Shown here piece by piece: positions 22,819 to 31,587 of a stretch of DNA of 64,000 bases. Each line of letters starts with the position of its first letter. The stretch's first letter is position 1. Under the pieces are notes generated by a model that worked only from the letters and a program-made list of their open reading frames with translations, made no database searches and had not been told where the DNA came from. A program made the position numbers and the translations under genes. The stretch comes from CAYRGC01 sp964601225 (GTDB lineage: Bacteria > Patescibacteriota > Gracilibacteria > Peribacterales > Peribacteraceae), in NCBI GenBank assembly GCA_964601225.1, contig CAZRMM010000001.1, forward strand, positions 1-64,000, read 5' to 3'.

Positions 22819-23652
22819 ATGACTCGGCAAAAAAGCCCACGGGAAGATGCGGCGGAGCACGCGTGGTCGCTGCTGCTGTCGCCGCAGATGCAAACGGGCT
22901 GGCAGGGCGTGAGTCAGGACTACGCGGGAAATAAATTGCTTCTTCCGTCGCTCATCGCCACGGGTCGGGATGACGATTTTTTTACTTTGCGGGAAATGGG
23001 AAGGGAAATGATCGGGTACCGCACATATTTGCAAAAGATTTTCGATGATCCGTTTGCGCAGAGGTTTCTCCCGCATGCGGACGACCGGTACGAGTTCGTC
23101 GACACCATGACAAAAATCGAGCCTGTTGAAAAATTCAACCAGCTGACAACGCATCTCAAAACTCTCGTAGAAACTCCTACGAGAACGAGTGGAATCACTT
23201 CGGATGTACGGCAATCCGTTCGTTCCCTCGTCGCACAAAGCACCTTTTGGGCGTACGGGCCGCAGCAGGTCTTCAAAGAAGGCTGGCACATCCATCCTTA
23301 CGTCCCCGTGCGAGGGGCCCCGCCGGGACCCCTCGCCATCGCCGGATACGATGCCGACTACGGCAGGCACCTGCTTGGTCCCGTCGCCTCGCCGGCCATA
23401 CCCGTCTATGAGGACCATCTTCGCGGGCGACTGGAACGCTTGGATGATCGAGACCGTCTCGTACAAGAAATTCTGAGAAAAGACTTTGCAGCGGCGGTGC
23501 AGCGGGAAAGCGCGGATCTGCGTCGGCTCGTTCTCCATGACGCCGATAAGGGCGCCGTCGCGGAACAGTACGCACGGGTGAGAACGGCGTTCTTCGGCTG
23601 GTTCGAGGGAACGAAACTCGCAAAGCTCCAGCGGGAACCCGTCACGCCTTGA
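22819..23652 (+). CDS. Hypothetical cytoplasmic protein
   Basis: 277 aa, mostly helical and charged, with no signal peptide, TM or recognised motif. The ATG at 22819 is fixed by TACAAT (22807-22812) exactly 6 nt upstream. The 3' end overlaps the convergent fbp by 11 bp. Confidence 0.6.
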   Translation: MTRQKSPREDAAEHAWSLLLSPQMQTGWQGVSQDYAGNKLLLPSLIATGRDDDFFTLREMGREMIGYRTYLQKIFDDPFAQRFLPHADDRYEFVDTMTKIEPVEKFNQLTTHLKTLVETPTRTSGITSDVRQSVRSLVAQSTFWAYGPQQVFKEGWHIHPYVPVRGAPPGPLAIAGYDADYGRHLLGPVASPAIPVYEDHLRGRLERLDDRDRLVQEILRKDFAAAVQRESADLRRLVLHDADKGAVAEQYARVRTAFFGWFEGTKLAKLQREPVTP

Positions 23653-24577
23653 GCACCCGGCAGCACCGGTCCACTTCGTCCTTGGAACCGATGATGATCG
23701 GCGTGCGCTGATCGATTTCCTGGATGCGCTTGTCGAGTATGTCGTTGGTACCGTCGCTCGCCATGCCGCCCGCCTGGGACGCAAGATAGGCGAACGGGCC
23801 GCATTCGAACACAAGGCGGAGTTTTCCCTGCGGATACTTGCTGCCTCCCACATTCACGAAAACGCCCTGCCCCTTGCTGATCACGTGGTGCACGTCGGCG
23901 ACCATCGCTCCGGAGTAGCGAAGCGTCATCTTCTCGCCGATCCACGCCTGCAGGAGAGCGCCGTACTGCGGAGTGTCGTTCACGGCACCGATGTTGCCGG
24001 GGCTGAAGGTCTTCGCCTTGTCGCCGATACCGAGAAATTCTCGAACCAAGGTAAACTCTCCGACTTCGTTCAGGACGAATTCATGCACGCCGTTGCCGGC
24101 GGCGTAGATGAGCAACGTACGCGGTCCGTAGATCACGTAAAGCGCCGCCACCTGCTCGCGAGGGGTCCTGCCGATCAATTCGGCACCTTCATAGATACCG
24201 AAAATCGACCCTATGGCGAAGTCCACTTCCACGAGCGACGATCCGTCGAGCGGATCGAAGACCACGGAGTACGGCGCCTTGTCATTCAGTTGCACCACGC
24301 TCGATTGCTCTTCGGAGATATAACTGTTGACGAGCCGGCTCTCCGTCAGATGACGCTGGATAATCTCGTCCGAGAGGACATCGAGCTTCACTTGTTCCTC
24401 GCCAAACTGGTTTTTCGTGCCCGCAAGTCCCGCCTCGGTGTTGCGAATGGCGTAGTGGATGTACTTGGCCGCGGTCGAAATGTCTCGAATAAGGTGGCGG
24501 AGCTGATCGGGCACCTTGCTCACGGAATACAGGTGACTGTTCAGCGAAGGACGGGAAGGCGAAACGGGCATCGGCAT
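23642..24577 (-). CDS. fbp: Class I fructose-1,6-bisphosphatase
   Basis: 311 aa, close to the usual ~330. It hydrolyses fructose-1,6-bisphosphate to fructose-6-phosphate in gluconeogenesis. The metal- and phosphate-binding VVFDPLDGSS (about 104-113) is intact, as are YISEEQ before it and the GKLRLVFECGPFAYL segment carrying the last metal Glu (about 265). The start at 24577 is supported by TACTGT exactly 6 nt upstream, with TGC in front. It lies downstream of gap but has its own promoter. Its product feeds glmS, also in the window. Confidence 0.95.
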   Translation of the reverse strand: MPMPVSPSRPSLNSHLYSVSKVPDQLRHLIRDISTAAKYIHYAIRNTEAGLAGTKNQFGEEQVKLDVLSDEIIQRHLTESRLVNSYISEEQSSVVQLNDKAPYSVVFDPLDGSSLVEVDFAIGSIFGIYEGAELIGRTPREQVAALYVIYGPRTLLIYAAGNGVHEFVLNEVGEFTLVREFLGIGDKAKTFSPGNIGAVNDTPQYGALLQAWIGEKMTLRYSGAMVADVHHVISKGQGVFVNVGGSKYPQGKLRLVFECGPFAYLASQAGGMASDGTNDILDKRIQEIDQRTPIIIGSKDEVDRCCRVLKA

Positions 24578-24611
24578 GCCTCCACAGTAGCACACAATCG
24601 GCGCCCTGCAC

Positions 24612-24977
24612 TCAATACCCGAATCCCTGCTGCGGCACCATGGTGGCGAGGACGAGCGCCAAAACCGCGAGGAAGAGGAACATCCACCCGATCGTCCAGC
24701 CGATGGACAGGAACGCCCGGCGGTACCGCTTCTCGACGAGCAGCAGTACGGGATATCCGAGCGCGATCAATCCGCACGTGAGCGCAGAAAAACAAAAGAA
24801 GGCCAAAAAACCGATCGCACCGAGTATCGGATCGCCGCCGACGAGGGGACCGAAAAGCAAGCTGCCCGACGTGGCCAGGAAGGCGGTGATGACGACGTAC
24901 AGAATGACTCCCGCAGCCTGGGCCAATCCCACGACGGCCGGGGAAACTGTCGACTTCTTCGGAAAGAGGGTGAACAT
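24612..24977 (-). CDS. Small membrane protein co-transcribed with gap
   Basis: 121 aa with three to four hydrophobic segments (about 14-37, 46-75, 90-113). It starts 3 bp after the gap stop and must be on the same mRNA. No family recognised. Confidence 0.7.
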   Translation of the reverse strand: MFTLFPKKSTVSPAVVGLAQAAGVILYVVITAFLATSGSLLFGPLVGGDPILGAIGFLAFFCFSALTCGLIALGYPVLLLVEKRYRRAFLSIGWTIGWMFLFLAVLALVLATMVPQQGFGY

Positions 24978-24980
24978 GGT

Positions 24981-25997
24981 TCAGGAGAGGAAAGACGCGG
25001 ATCGGACCACGAGTTCGGTGACACGCATCGCATAACCCCACTCGTTGTCGTACCAGCTGAGGATCTGGACCATCGAACCGTCGATGACGGCCGTGGAATC
25101 CATGTCCACCGTGCTGGAGTGGGCGTCATTGAGGAAATCCGAGGAAACGAGCAGGTCCTGCTCGATCGCAAGGATGCCCTTGAGCGGGCCCTTGGCGGCC
25201 GCGGCGAGCGCGCCGTGCACCTCTTCCACGGTCGTCTTCTTCTTCATCTGCAGCGCGAGGTACGCGGCGGAGACGTCCGGGACGGGGATGCGAAGTGCCA
25301 TGCCGTCCATCTTGCCCTTGAGGTGCGGGAAGATCTTGGCACAGGCCTTCACCGCGCCGGTCGTCGACGGAATGATCGACATTGCCGCCGCGCGCGCAAG
25401 GCGGGCCTTGGAACTGTCGGTAGCGTTATCGAGAAGGTTCTGGGACGAGGTGTAGGCATGCGTCGTGCACACGAGTCCGCGCTCGATGCCGACGGCCTCG
25501 TCGAGAACCTTGATGACGGGGGCGATGCAATTGGTGGTGCAGGAGGCCGCGCTCACGACGGGAAGGGTCTCCTTGAGAGCGTCGTCGTTCACGCCGCGAA
25601 CGATCATCGTCGTGTCATCCTTCGCGGGAGCCGTGATGATCACCGCGCGGGCGCCGGCCTGAAGGTGCCCCTGGCAAAGTTCCTTGCTGCGGAACTTGCC
25701 GGTGGCCTCGACCACGATGTCGACCTGAAGTTCCTTCCACGGGCATTTGGCGGGATCGCGCTCGCGCACGACACGGACGGGCAGACCGTTGACCTTCAGG
25801 TTCTCGCCGTCGAGTTCCACCGCGGCGGAAAATCTGCCGTGCAAGGTATCGTACTTCAAAAGATATTGCCGCATCGCCGCGTCGCTCGAGGCGTTGATGG
25901 CGACGACGACCGCTTCTTTTCCGAAGCGCTCAGTAATCTGTCGATGGACGATTCTTCCGATACGGCCGTAGCCGTTGATGGCGATGCGGAGTGGCAT
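24981..25997 (-). CDS. gap: Glyceraldehyde-3-phosphate dehydrogenase
   Basis: 338 aa. The NAD-binding INGYGRIGR is at 7-15, and the catalytic cysteine lies in SAASCTTNC (about 152). The THAYTSSQNLLD, PSTTGA and WYDNEWGY motifs are all present. It oxidises glyceraldehyde-3-phosphate to 1,3-bisphosphoglycerate, the step before Pgk (52-53 kb here). TAGCAT lies exactly 6 nt upstream of the ATG. Confidence 0.97.
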   Translation of the reverse strand: MPLRIAINGYGRIGRIVHRQITERFGKEAVVVAINASSDAAMRQYLLKYDTLHGRFSAAVELDGENLKVNGLPVRVVRERDPAKCPWKELQVDIVVEATGKFRSKELCQGHLQAGARAVIITAPAKDDTTMIVRGVNDDALKETLPVVSAASCTTNCIAPVIKVLDEAVGIERGLVCTTHAYTSSQNLLDNATDSSKARLARAAAMSIIPSTTGAVKACAKIFPHLKGKMDGMALRIPVPDVSAAYLALQMKKKTTVEEVHGALAAAAKGPLKGILAIEQDLLVSSDFLNDAHSSTVDMDSTAVIDGSMVQILSWYDNEWGYAMRVTELVVRSASFLS

Positions 25998-26063
25998 ACG
26001 TCTATGCTACGAATCCGCCGCCGGAAATCCAGTCCGTCAGTGCGAAATCGCAGGGAATCGGTC

Positions 26064-26666
26064 CTAGGAAGCATCGTGTATGGCCGCTTGGCACTCACGA
26101 ATGACGCTATCGAGAATAAACAGCAGTCGCTCGCGCACGACGCGCAAGCGCCGTACGTTCGGCCGCTGCAATAGCTTCGCCTCCTCGCCGAGGATCGGAA
26201 GCGAAAACCGCCGACTGGCAATCTCTTCGTCGACGCCGCTGATGCCGCATTCCAATTGGAAGATTTCCTCCTCCCACGAAGTCTCATCGAGAATGCCATG
26301 TCTCTGAAGCATGACGATGATTTCTCTATAGGCGTTTGGCGTCAGTTGATCATTGGCATGAGCGCAGTTGGAATTTTCGTCTCGCTCTTTCTGTGAACAA
26401 AGCAATTCCTTCTGCTCTTCCAGAGTCATTGTCCGCCTTCGCGCGTCGTACGCTTCCTTTGTGCCGAATTTTGCCGCGACGCGGGACTCATGCACGCACT
26501 CGCATTCCCTGGGGATCGTACGGTCTATCCGACCGCGCAAAGCCGCGATCACATGCAAAGTCTCACGGTATTCACGCGGGTCCACTTCTTTCGCCAGTCT
26601 TTCGCCCTCGACGGGAAACCGATACCCGAATTGGTGATGGACACGAAGCTGAGCGACCGTATTCAT
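26064..26666 (-). CDS. Hypothetical charged protein
   Basis: 200 aa, helical and highly charged, with a basic start (MNTVAQLRVHHQFGYRFPVEG) and no recognised domain. Four Cys/His are scattered without a clear zinc pattern. A TATGAT lies about 30 nt upstream on the minus strand, so this gene may have a short leader, unlike most of its neighbours. Confidence 0.55.
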   Translation of the reverse strand: MNTVAQLRVHHQFGYRFPVEGERLAKEVDPREYRETLHVIAALRGRIDRTIPRECECVHESRVAAKFGTKEAYDARRRTMTLEEQKELLCSQKERDENSNCAHANDQLTPNAYREIIVMLQRHGILDETSWEEEIFQLECGISGVDEEIASRRFSLPILGEEAKLLQRPNVRRLRVVRERLLFILDSVIRECQAAIHDAS

Positions 26667-26729
26667 AGGCAAAACGGCAAGAAGAGCAGCGTATCATAAA
26701 AACGTCCGTCCTTATTTTCTGTACTGCTT

Positions 26730-28064
26730 TCAAAAGCCGTAGAGACCTATCACGATACCCAAAAACGTCGCGAAGGCGCCGATGATCCAGAAGCGCATCG
26801 TCACTTTGCTTTCGCCCCACTCTAGCGCCTCGAAATGGTGATGAATCGGCGCTGCGCGGAAGATTTTCTTGCCCCCGCGAAGCTTCTTACTCGTGAGCTG
26901 CAAGAGCACGGAAAGCATCTCGATCAGAAAAACGAAACCGATCAGCGGCAAGAGAAGAACGCGATCGATCATGAGCGCCACGACACCGAGAGCCCCGCCC
27001 AAGGCGAGCGCACCGGTGTCACCCATATAAAACATCGCAGGAGGCACGTTGTGCCACAGAAAAGCTGCAACAGCGCCGGCTGTTACCGCACAGAACGCCG
27101 CAAGAACGCTCAATCCACTCAGAAAAGCCAGGATACTGAATCCGCCGAACGCAATGACAAGGAGCCCGCCGGCCAAGCCGTCGAGACCGTCCGTAACGTT
27201 CACGGCATTGGCCGTTCCGACGACGATGAAGACGAAAAGCGGGATATACCACAACCCGAGCGTTACCGCTTCGGGCCAACCGAATGTTCCGGAGAAGGGG
27301 AGTGCGACAGAGTCGTAATTGTTTTTAAAGGTAAACCACACTGCGGCAAGGGTGCTGATGGCAAGAAGAGACGTGATCTTCGGGAGCACACCCAGACCCC
27401 CCTTCTTTTTCTGCAATGCTGCGGTTTTTGGCCTCAACTGCTTCGCCACATCATCCGCGACGATGATGCCCGAACCGAGTACGGTAAGAATGAGCAAGTA
27501 CAGAGCCAGCACGACGACGGGATGGAGATCGTGCGGCTTCACCAAAGCCTCAAGACCGCGTGCCGAGAACTCCCATCCAACAATGCCAGCAAGCGCTATG
27601 AAGGAAACGATAAAAAGAGCCCGGAACGACCGTACCTTCTTCTTCCAGGATGCCTCGTCGTTACCGATGACGTTAAGGTAGTCGTCGATGGCTCCGAGCA
27701 CGCCAAGGGAGAGAAGCACGAAGAGCGGCAGATACACTTGGCCTCGTTGCAGGAGCGAGTTCTCCACGACGCCGAGGAGAGAAAGAACGCGCGAAAGAAT
27801 GATCGTGATCACGATGGAGCCCCAAATCAGAATGCCGCCCATGGTCGGTGTACCGAACTTTTTTTCGTGGTACTTGCGGAATACCGATGCCTCTCTGCCG
27901 TCGACCGTCTCCACGCGAAGCTGTTTCCCGAGACGGTTCCGCCGCAGGAACGACACGAACGCCGGAGTCAGCGCCAATCCGACGACGAACGCGACGAAGG
28001 CGTACCCGAGAATCGCGAGGAGCGACAGATCGGGGCGGGGGGGGAGAAGGGGGAGAGTGGGCAT
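26730..28064 (-). CDS. mraY: Phospho-N-acetylmuramoyl-pentapeptide transferase, enlarged
   Basis: 444 aa against a usual 320-360. It moves phospho-MurNAc-pentapeptide to undecaprenyl phosphate (lipid I). Motifs in order are KKFGTPTMGG, GAIDDYLNV (catalytic DD), NAVNVTDGLDGLAGG, FYMGDTGALALGG and the C-terminal PIHHHFE. Extra sequence in the middle (about 150-235) adds hydrophobic segments and a basic loop (RPKTAALQKKKGG). The start is supported by TATTCT, with TGG in front, ending 7 nt upstream of the ATG. No other mur genes are adjacent, so the dcw cluster is dispersed here. Confidence 0.95.
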   Translation of the reverse strand: MPTLPLLPPRPDLSLLAILGYAFVAFVVGLALTPAFVSFLRRNRLGKQLRVETVDGREASVFRKYHEKKFGTPTMGGILIWGSIVITIILSRVLSLLGVVENSLLQRGQVYLPLFVLLSLGVLGAIDDYLNVIGNDEASWKKKVRSFRALFIVSFIALAGIVGWEFSARGLEALVKPHDLHPVVVLALYLLILTVLGSGIIVADDVAKQLRPKTAALQKKKGGLGVLPKITSLLAISTLAAVWFTFKNNYDSVALPFSGTFGWPEAVTLGLWYIPLFVFIVVGTANAVNVTDGLDGLAGGLLVIAFGGFSILAFLSGLSVLAAFCAVTAGAVAAFLWHNVPPAMFYMGDTGALALGGALGVVALMIDRVLLLPLIGFVFLIEMLSVLLQLTSKKLRGGKKIFRAAPIHHHFEALEWGESKVTMRFWIIGAFATFLGIVIGLYGF

Positions 28065-28177
28065 GGCACGGAGAATACCACAGGACCCGATTATTCTGGA
28101 TCCACGAGAAAGCGCTGCATTCTCAATCCTGAAAACAAGGCTTTTAGAATTTTCTGCTTAGAATTTGGAATTTTCGC

Positions 28178-29572
28178 TCATTCGTCGTCCCCGTACTTCG
28201 GCGCCGTAGAATGAGCCTTATCGACATCGTAGAAACGCATCTGCTCCTTCTTAAAATGCAGCTCCACGCGTCCGACGGGGCCGTTGCGGTGCTTGCGGAT
28301 GTAGATGTCGGTCATGCCGGGACGGTCGGAATCCTCTTCGTAGTAGTCTTCGCGATACATCATGAGCACGACGTCGGCGTCCTGCTCGATGGAACCGGAG
28401 TCGCGGAGGTCCGAGAGAGCGGGAATATTGCCGGGACGCGTTTCGACGGCGCGGGACAGCTGCGAGAGTGCGACGATCGGGACATGCAATTCGCGACCGA
28501 TCTGCTTGAGCGCACGGGAGATTTCGGAAATTTCCTGCACGCGGTTTCCGGCGTAACTGGCGTTGCCCGTGCTCATGAGCTGCAAGTAGTCGATGATGAT
28601 GAGATCGAGACCGTGCTCCATCTGGAGACGGCGCGCCTTTGCGCGAAACTCCGCGAGCGACGAGGCGACGGAGTCGTCGATGAACATGTTGGCCTTGCCG
28701 AGCTCGTCCATGATCGGACCCATGTTCTGAAAATCGGAATCCTCGAGCTTGCCGCGCTGGAGTTTCCACGAGTCGACGCCGAGCATGGAAGCAAACAGGC
28801 GGTCCACGAGCTGCTCCTTGCTCATTTCGAGGGAAAAGATGCCGACGGTTTTACCGAACTTCACCGCGGCGTTCTGGGCGATATTAAGCGCGAGAGCGGT
28901 TTTACCCATGCTCGGACGACCCGCGACGATGATGAGATCGCTCGGTTGCAGACCCGAGAGCTTCATATCGAGCGCCTGGAAACCGGTTGGCACTCCTTTC
29001 ACGGGGTTGTCGTCCGGCGACTCGTGCATCTCCGCGAACTTCTCGTAGCGCGCGTCGAGTACGTCGCGGATGTGCACGAACTTCTCCTTGAGGAATGTGT
29101 TCGTGATGCCGAAGACCGTCTTCTCCACCTCGTCTAAGAGCTCAACGACCGCTCGGGACTCGTCGTAGCCCATGCCGGCTATCTTCTGCCCTGCTTCGAT
29201 GATACGGCGATGCACGGCCTTCGTTTTCACGATTTGGGCGTACTGGTAGATGTGGGAGGACGTGGGGACCGCCGTGGCGAGCTCCGCAAGGAACGCGCTG
29301 CCGCCGATATCCTGAATGCGTTTCGCATCGGAAAGTTTCGAGCTAACCGTCACGAAGTCGATGACCTCGTGCGCTTGATACAGACGGAAAATCGCATCGT
29401 AGATCGTGCGGTACGTGGGATCGTAGAAGTCGATCGGAGTCAGGAGATCGGACACCTTCACGATGGCCTCGGGATCGAGCAGGAGCGCTCCGAGCACGGT
29501 GCGTTCGGCCTCGATCGAATGCGGCTGGCCTTGCAGGATACTGTTGGCGACGGAGGTATCGGTGACGGGCAT
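28178..29572 (-). CDS. dnaB: Replicative DNA helicase
   Basis: 464 aa. The N-terminal DnaB domain starts at PHSIEAERTVLGALLLD; the RecA-like C-terminal domain has Walker A GRPSMGKTA (about 218-226), Walker B LIIIDYLQLM (about 328) and the Q-loop PIVALSQLSR. No intein is present. It unwinds DNA at the fork and would be loaded by the DciA-like protein at 11.4 kb. TAGAAT ends 9 nt before the ATG. Confidence 0.97.
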   Translation of the reverse strand: MPVTDTSVANSILQGQPHSIEAERTVLGALLLDPEAIVKVSDLLTPIDFYDPTYRTIYDAIFRLYQAHEVIDFVTVSSKLSDAKRIQDIGGSAFLAELATAVPTSSHIYQYAQIVKTKAVHRRIIEAGQKIAGMGYDESRAVVELLDEVEKTVFGITNTFLKEKFVHIRDVLDARYEKFAEMHESPDDNPVKGVPTGFQALDMKLSGLQPSDLIIVAGRPSMGKTALALNIAQNAAVKFGKTVGIFSLEMSKEQLVDRLFASMLGVDSWKLQRGKLEDSDFQNMGPIMDELGKANMFIDDSVASSLAEFRAKARRLQMEHGLDLIIIDYLQLMSTGNASYAGNRVQEISEISRALKQIGRELHVPIVALSQLSRAVETRPGNIPALSDLRDSGSIEQDADVVLMMYREDYYEEDSDRPGMTDIYIRKHRNGPVGRVELHFKKEQMRFYDVDKAHSTAPKYGDDE

Positions 29573-29880
29573 GGGAGAGCCATTCTACGTCGCCGCCGCT
29601 CGCCGGCAACGCGCTTGCTCTCGACAGCTTTCCCCGTCATGTCTCCTGTACGTGTCCGTGAAGTGGAAACACTGTGGAAAACTTTTTGGATTTTGGACAT
29701 TTCGCTTCCATAAAGTTTTTGATGCATTCCGCCTGTCCCTCGTTGAATGGTTGGCCATTTCTTTTCGGCAGGGAAAAGAAATGGCCGAAAGAAAACCTGC
29801 CGCGAATTCCAAACTCGGCCCGTTGCGACGGGCCTCAGACAGGAAATTCGCGGTGAGGACGAAGCCCTTTCCGATGAATC

Positions 29881-30073
29881 AAAGGGCGAGGCCCGCGCAT
29901 TATGGGGGGGGGGGGGGTGAAGGGGAAGGCTCCGCGCCGAAGCACCTCTCGACGAACCGATCCCGAAACCCTGGAGGGATCGGTGAGGAGAGACGGAGCC
30001 GGGCGGAGTGGGCTCTTGATGCGCGAGTGCTTTCTTTTCCCCCTTTTCTTTGTCGTGACAAAGAAAAGGGGGA
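29881..30073. repeat. Dispersed intergenic repeat, copy A
   Basis: Shares with copy B (42673-42769) a block containing GGCTCCGCGCCGAAGC followed by GAACCGATCCCGA, preceded in both by AAGGGCGRGGYCCGCGCAT, and ending in a hairpin whose arms are TTCTTTGTC and GACAAAGAA. Copy A has about 95 extra bp between the block and the hairpin, and the G14 tract in place of CGGGAGG. The hairpin in A is a perfect 16-bp stem with a 2-nt loop. Confidence 0.7.
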
Positions 30074-30124
30074 TTCGAAAACGAGGGGCATGCACTCTGG
30101 GTGACCATGAAAACACTTCAAAGA

Positions 30125-30148
30125 AAAGACCCCGCTCTCTACGGGGCC
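30125..30148 (-). terminator. recA terminator
   Basis: On the minus strand GGCCCCG, a 7-nt loop and CGGGGTC (30128-30148) are followed by TTTTCTTT. It lies 34 bp past the recA stop. Confidence 0.85.
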
Positions 30149-30181
30149 TTCGCTCTTTCGCTCTCTCGAGGACGGTGGCCG

Positions 30182-31267
30182 TTATCCCTGGATTTCCTGG
30201 GCAGCCTTTCGAATTTCGGCCTCGATTTGTGTCGCGACCTTCGGATTCTGGAGAAGGAAGAGGCGAGCGGACTCGCGACCCTGACCAAGCGTATCGTCGC
30301 CGTAACGGAAATACGTGCCGGACTTTTCGAGCACTTCGTACTTCACGCCGAGATCGAGGATCTCGCCGGCCTTACTGATGCCGGAGGCGTAGATGATATC
30401 GAATTCCGCTTGGCGGAAAGGCGGCGCCACTTTGTTCTTCACCACTTTCACGCGCGTGCGGTTACCGACAATCTCCTGGGCATCCGGCCCCTCGCGACCC
30501 GCGATTTTCTCCACGATTTTGTCGATACGACGAACGTCCAGGCGAAGTGACGCGTAGAACTTGAGAGCATTGCCGCCCGCCGTCGTTTCAGGATTACCGA
30601 ACATGACGCCGATCTTCATGCGAATCTGATTGATGAAGATGACAGAGCACTGGCTTTTATTGATGATCGAGGTGAGCTTGCGAAGGGCCTGACTCATGAG
30701 TCGTGCCTGAAGACCCATATGACTATCGCCCATGGCTCCTTCGATTTCAGCCTGCGGAGTGAGCGCCGCAACGGAATCGACGACGATAAGATCGATGGCA
30801 TTGCTACGGACGAGTGTCTCGGTGATTTCCAGGGCTTGTTCGCCGCTGTCGGGCTGCGAAACCAAGAGCTTGTCGATATCCACGCCGATCTTCTTGGCGT
30901 ATTGAACGTCGAGCGCGTGCTCGGCATCGATAAAAGCCGCGCGACCGCCCGCTCTCTGTATCTCCGCGATGGCATGGAGTGAAAGCGTCGTCTTTCCCGA
31001 CGATTCAGGACCGTAGATCTCGATGATGCGCCCGCGCGGCACGCCTCCGCCGAGAGCGAGATCGAGAGACAGGGATCCGGAACTGAATCGTTCAATCTTC
31101 ACTTCTTGAGCGTCATCCATCTGCATGATGGCGCCATCGCCGTACTTCTTTTTGATCTGACTCAGCGCCGCGGCAATGGCATCGCTCTTCGCCGATGCAA
31201 CCGGATCCTTTTTGGCCTTGTCGGATTTGGCTTCGCTCTTCATATCAGTTGTCGTCTTGGAGGACAT
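30182..31267 (-). CDS. recA: Recombinase A
   Basis: 361 aa. The Walker A is GPESSGKTT (about 84-92), Walker B LIVVDSVAAL (about 158), and loop L2 with GNPETTAGGNALKF is intact. It drives homologous strand exchange and, in SOS-competent cells, LexA cleavage. A Lys/Ser-rich N-terminal tail (1-25) is longer than usual. The ATG at 31267 is chosen; the frame stays open to 31420 but that part crosses the promoter and palindromes. Unlike most neighbours it has a leader of about 68 nt, and its -10 is covered by operator-like repeats. Confidence 0.97.
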   Translation of the reverse strand: MSSKTTTDMKSEAKSDKAKKDPVASAKSDAIAAALSQIKKKYGDGAIMQMDDAQEVKIERFSSGSLSLDLALGGGVPRGRIIEIYGPESSGKTTLSLHAIAEIQRAGGRAAFIDAEHALDVQYAKKIGVDIDKLLVSQPDSGEQALEITETLVRSNAIDLIVVDSVAALTPQAEIEGAMGDSHMGLQARLMSQALRKLTSIINKSQCSVIFINQIRMKIGVMFGNPETTAGGNALKFYASLRLDVRRIDKIVEKIAGREGPDAQEIVGNRTRVKVVKNKVAPPFRQAEFDIIYASGISKAGEILDLGVKYEVLEKSGTYFRYGDDTLGQGRESARLFLLQNPKVATQIEAEIRKAAQEIQG

Positions 31268-31421
31268 ACAGGAGATGGGAAATGGGAGGAAAGGAGGCCG
31301 CAAACGAGGCTCTCTCGTTGGGTGTACGTATGTACACTCACAGTGTACTCGGGGTTCGCGATGGGTCAAAAAGTCCCTGTTGCGTGGAGAAAGAAGAAGT
31401 GGTGGTGTATGGTTGTACACC
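31268..31421 (-). promoter_or_regulatory. recA promoter with overlapping palindromes (candidate SOS operator)
   Basis: On the minus strand TTGACC (31364-31369) and TACACT (31342-31347) are separated by 16 nt. Three dyads share the core GTGTAC/GTACAC: GTGTAC-N4-GTACAC (31322-31337), GTACACT-N3-AGTGTAC (31332-31348), and GGTGTA-N6-TACACC (31404-31421). The first two share an arm and cover the -10 and start point; the third is upstream of the -35. This is how a repressor such as LexA would shut recA. The motif is not the Gram-positive or E. coli LexA box, and no lexA is in the window. Confidence 0.6.
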
Positions 31422-31587
31422 TTGGCTTATGAGCGAGACTGTGTGGTCATGCATCCAAAATAATCCGCCAATGAATGAAAAGAGAGATCGCTCGCACAGA
31501 AAAAGAGCAATACCTGTGAAAGGGGCTGGCCTCAGGGGATTTTTACGTTCTTTCACCATGAAGAACCAAAGCCCCAGAACTTCTTCA

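Larger units (their letters stand above)
29573..30181. other. Long intergenic region between dnaB and recA
   Basis: About 600 bp with no convincing gene; open frames here are low-complexity and lack -10 boxes. It contains a run of 14 G (29904-29917), a dispersed intergenic repeat shared with 42.7 kb, a 16-bp perfect hairpin (about 30040-30073) and the recA terminator. Some of it, at least, looks like mobile or selfish repeat sequence. Confidence 0.6.

Noticed and set aside
29573..30121. Minus-strand frames in the dnaB-recA spacer
   Set aside because: Proline- and arginine-rich repeat translation across a G14 tract and hairpin, without motifs or promoter.
31268..31420. 51-residue N-terminal extension of RecA
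   Set aside because: It would translate the promoter and operator palindromes and has no homology to RecA.
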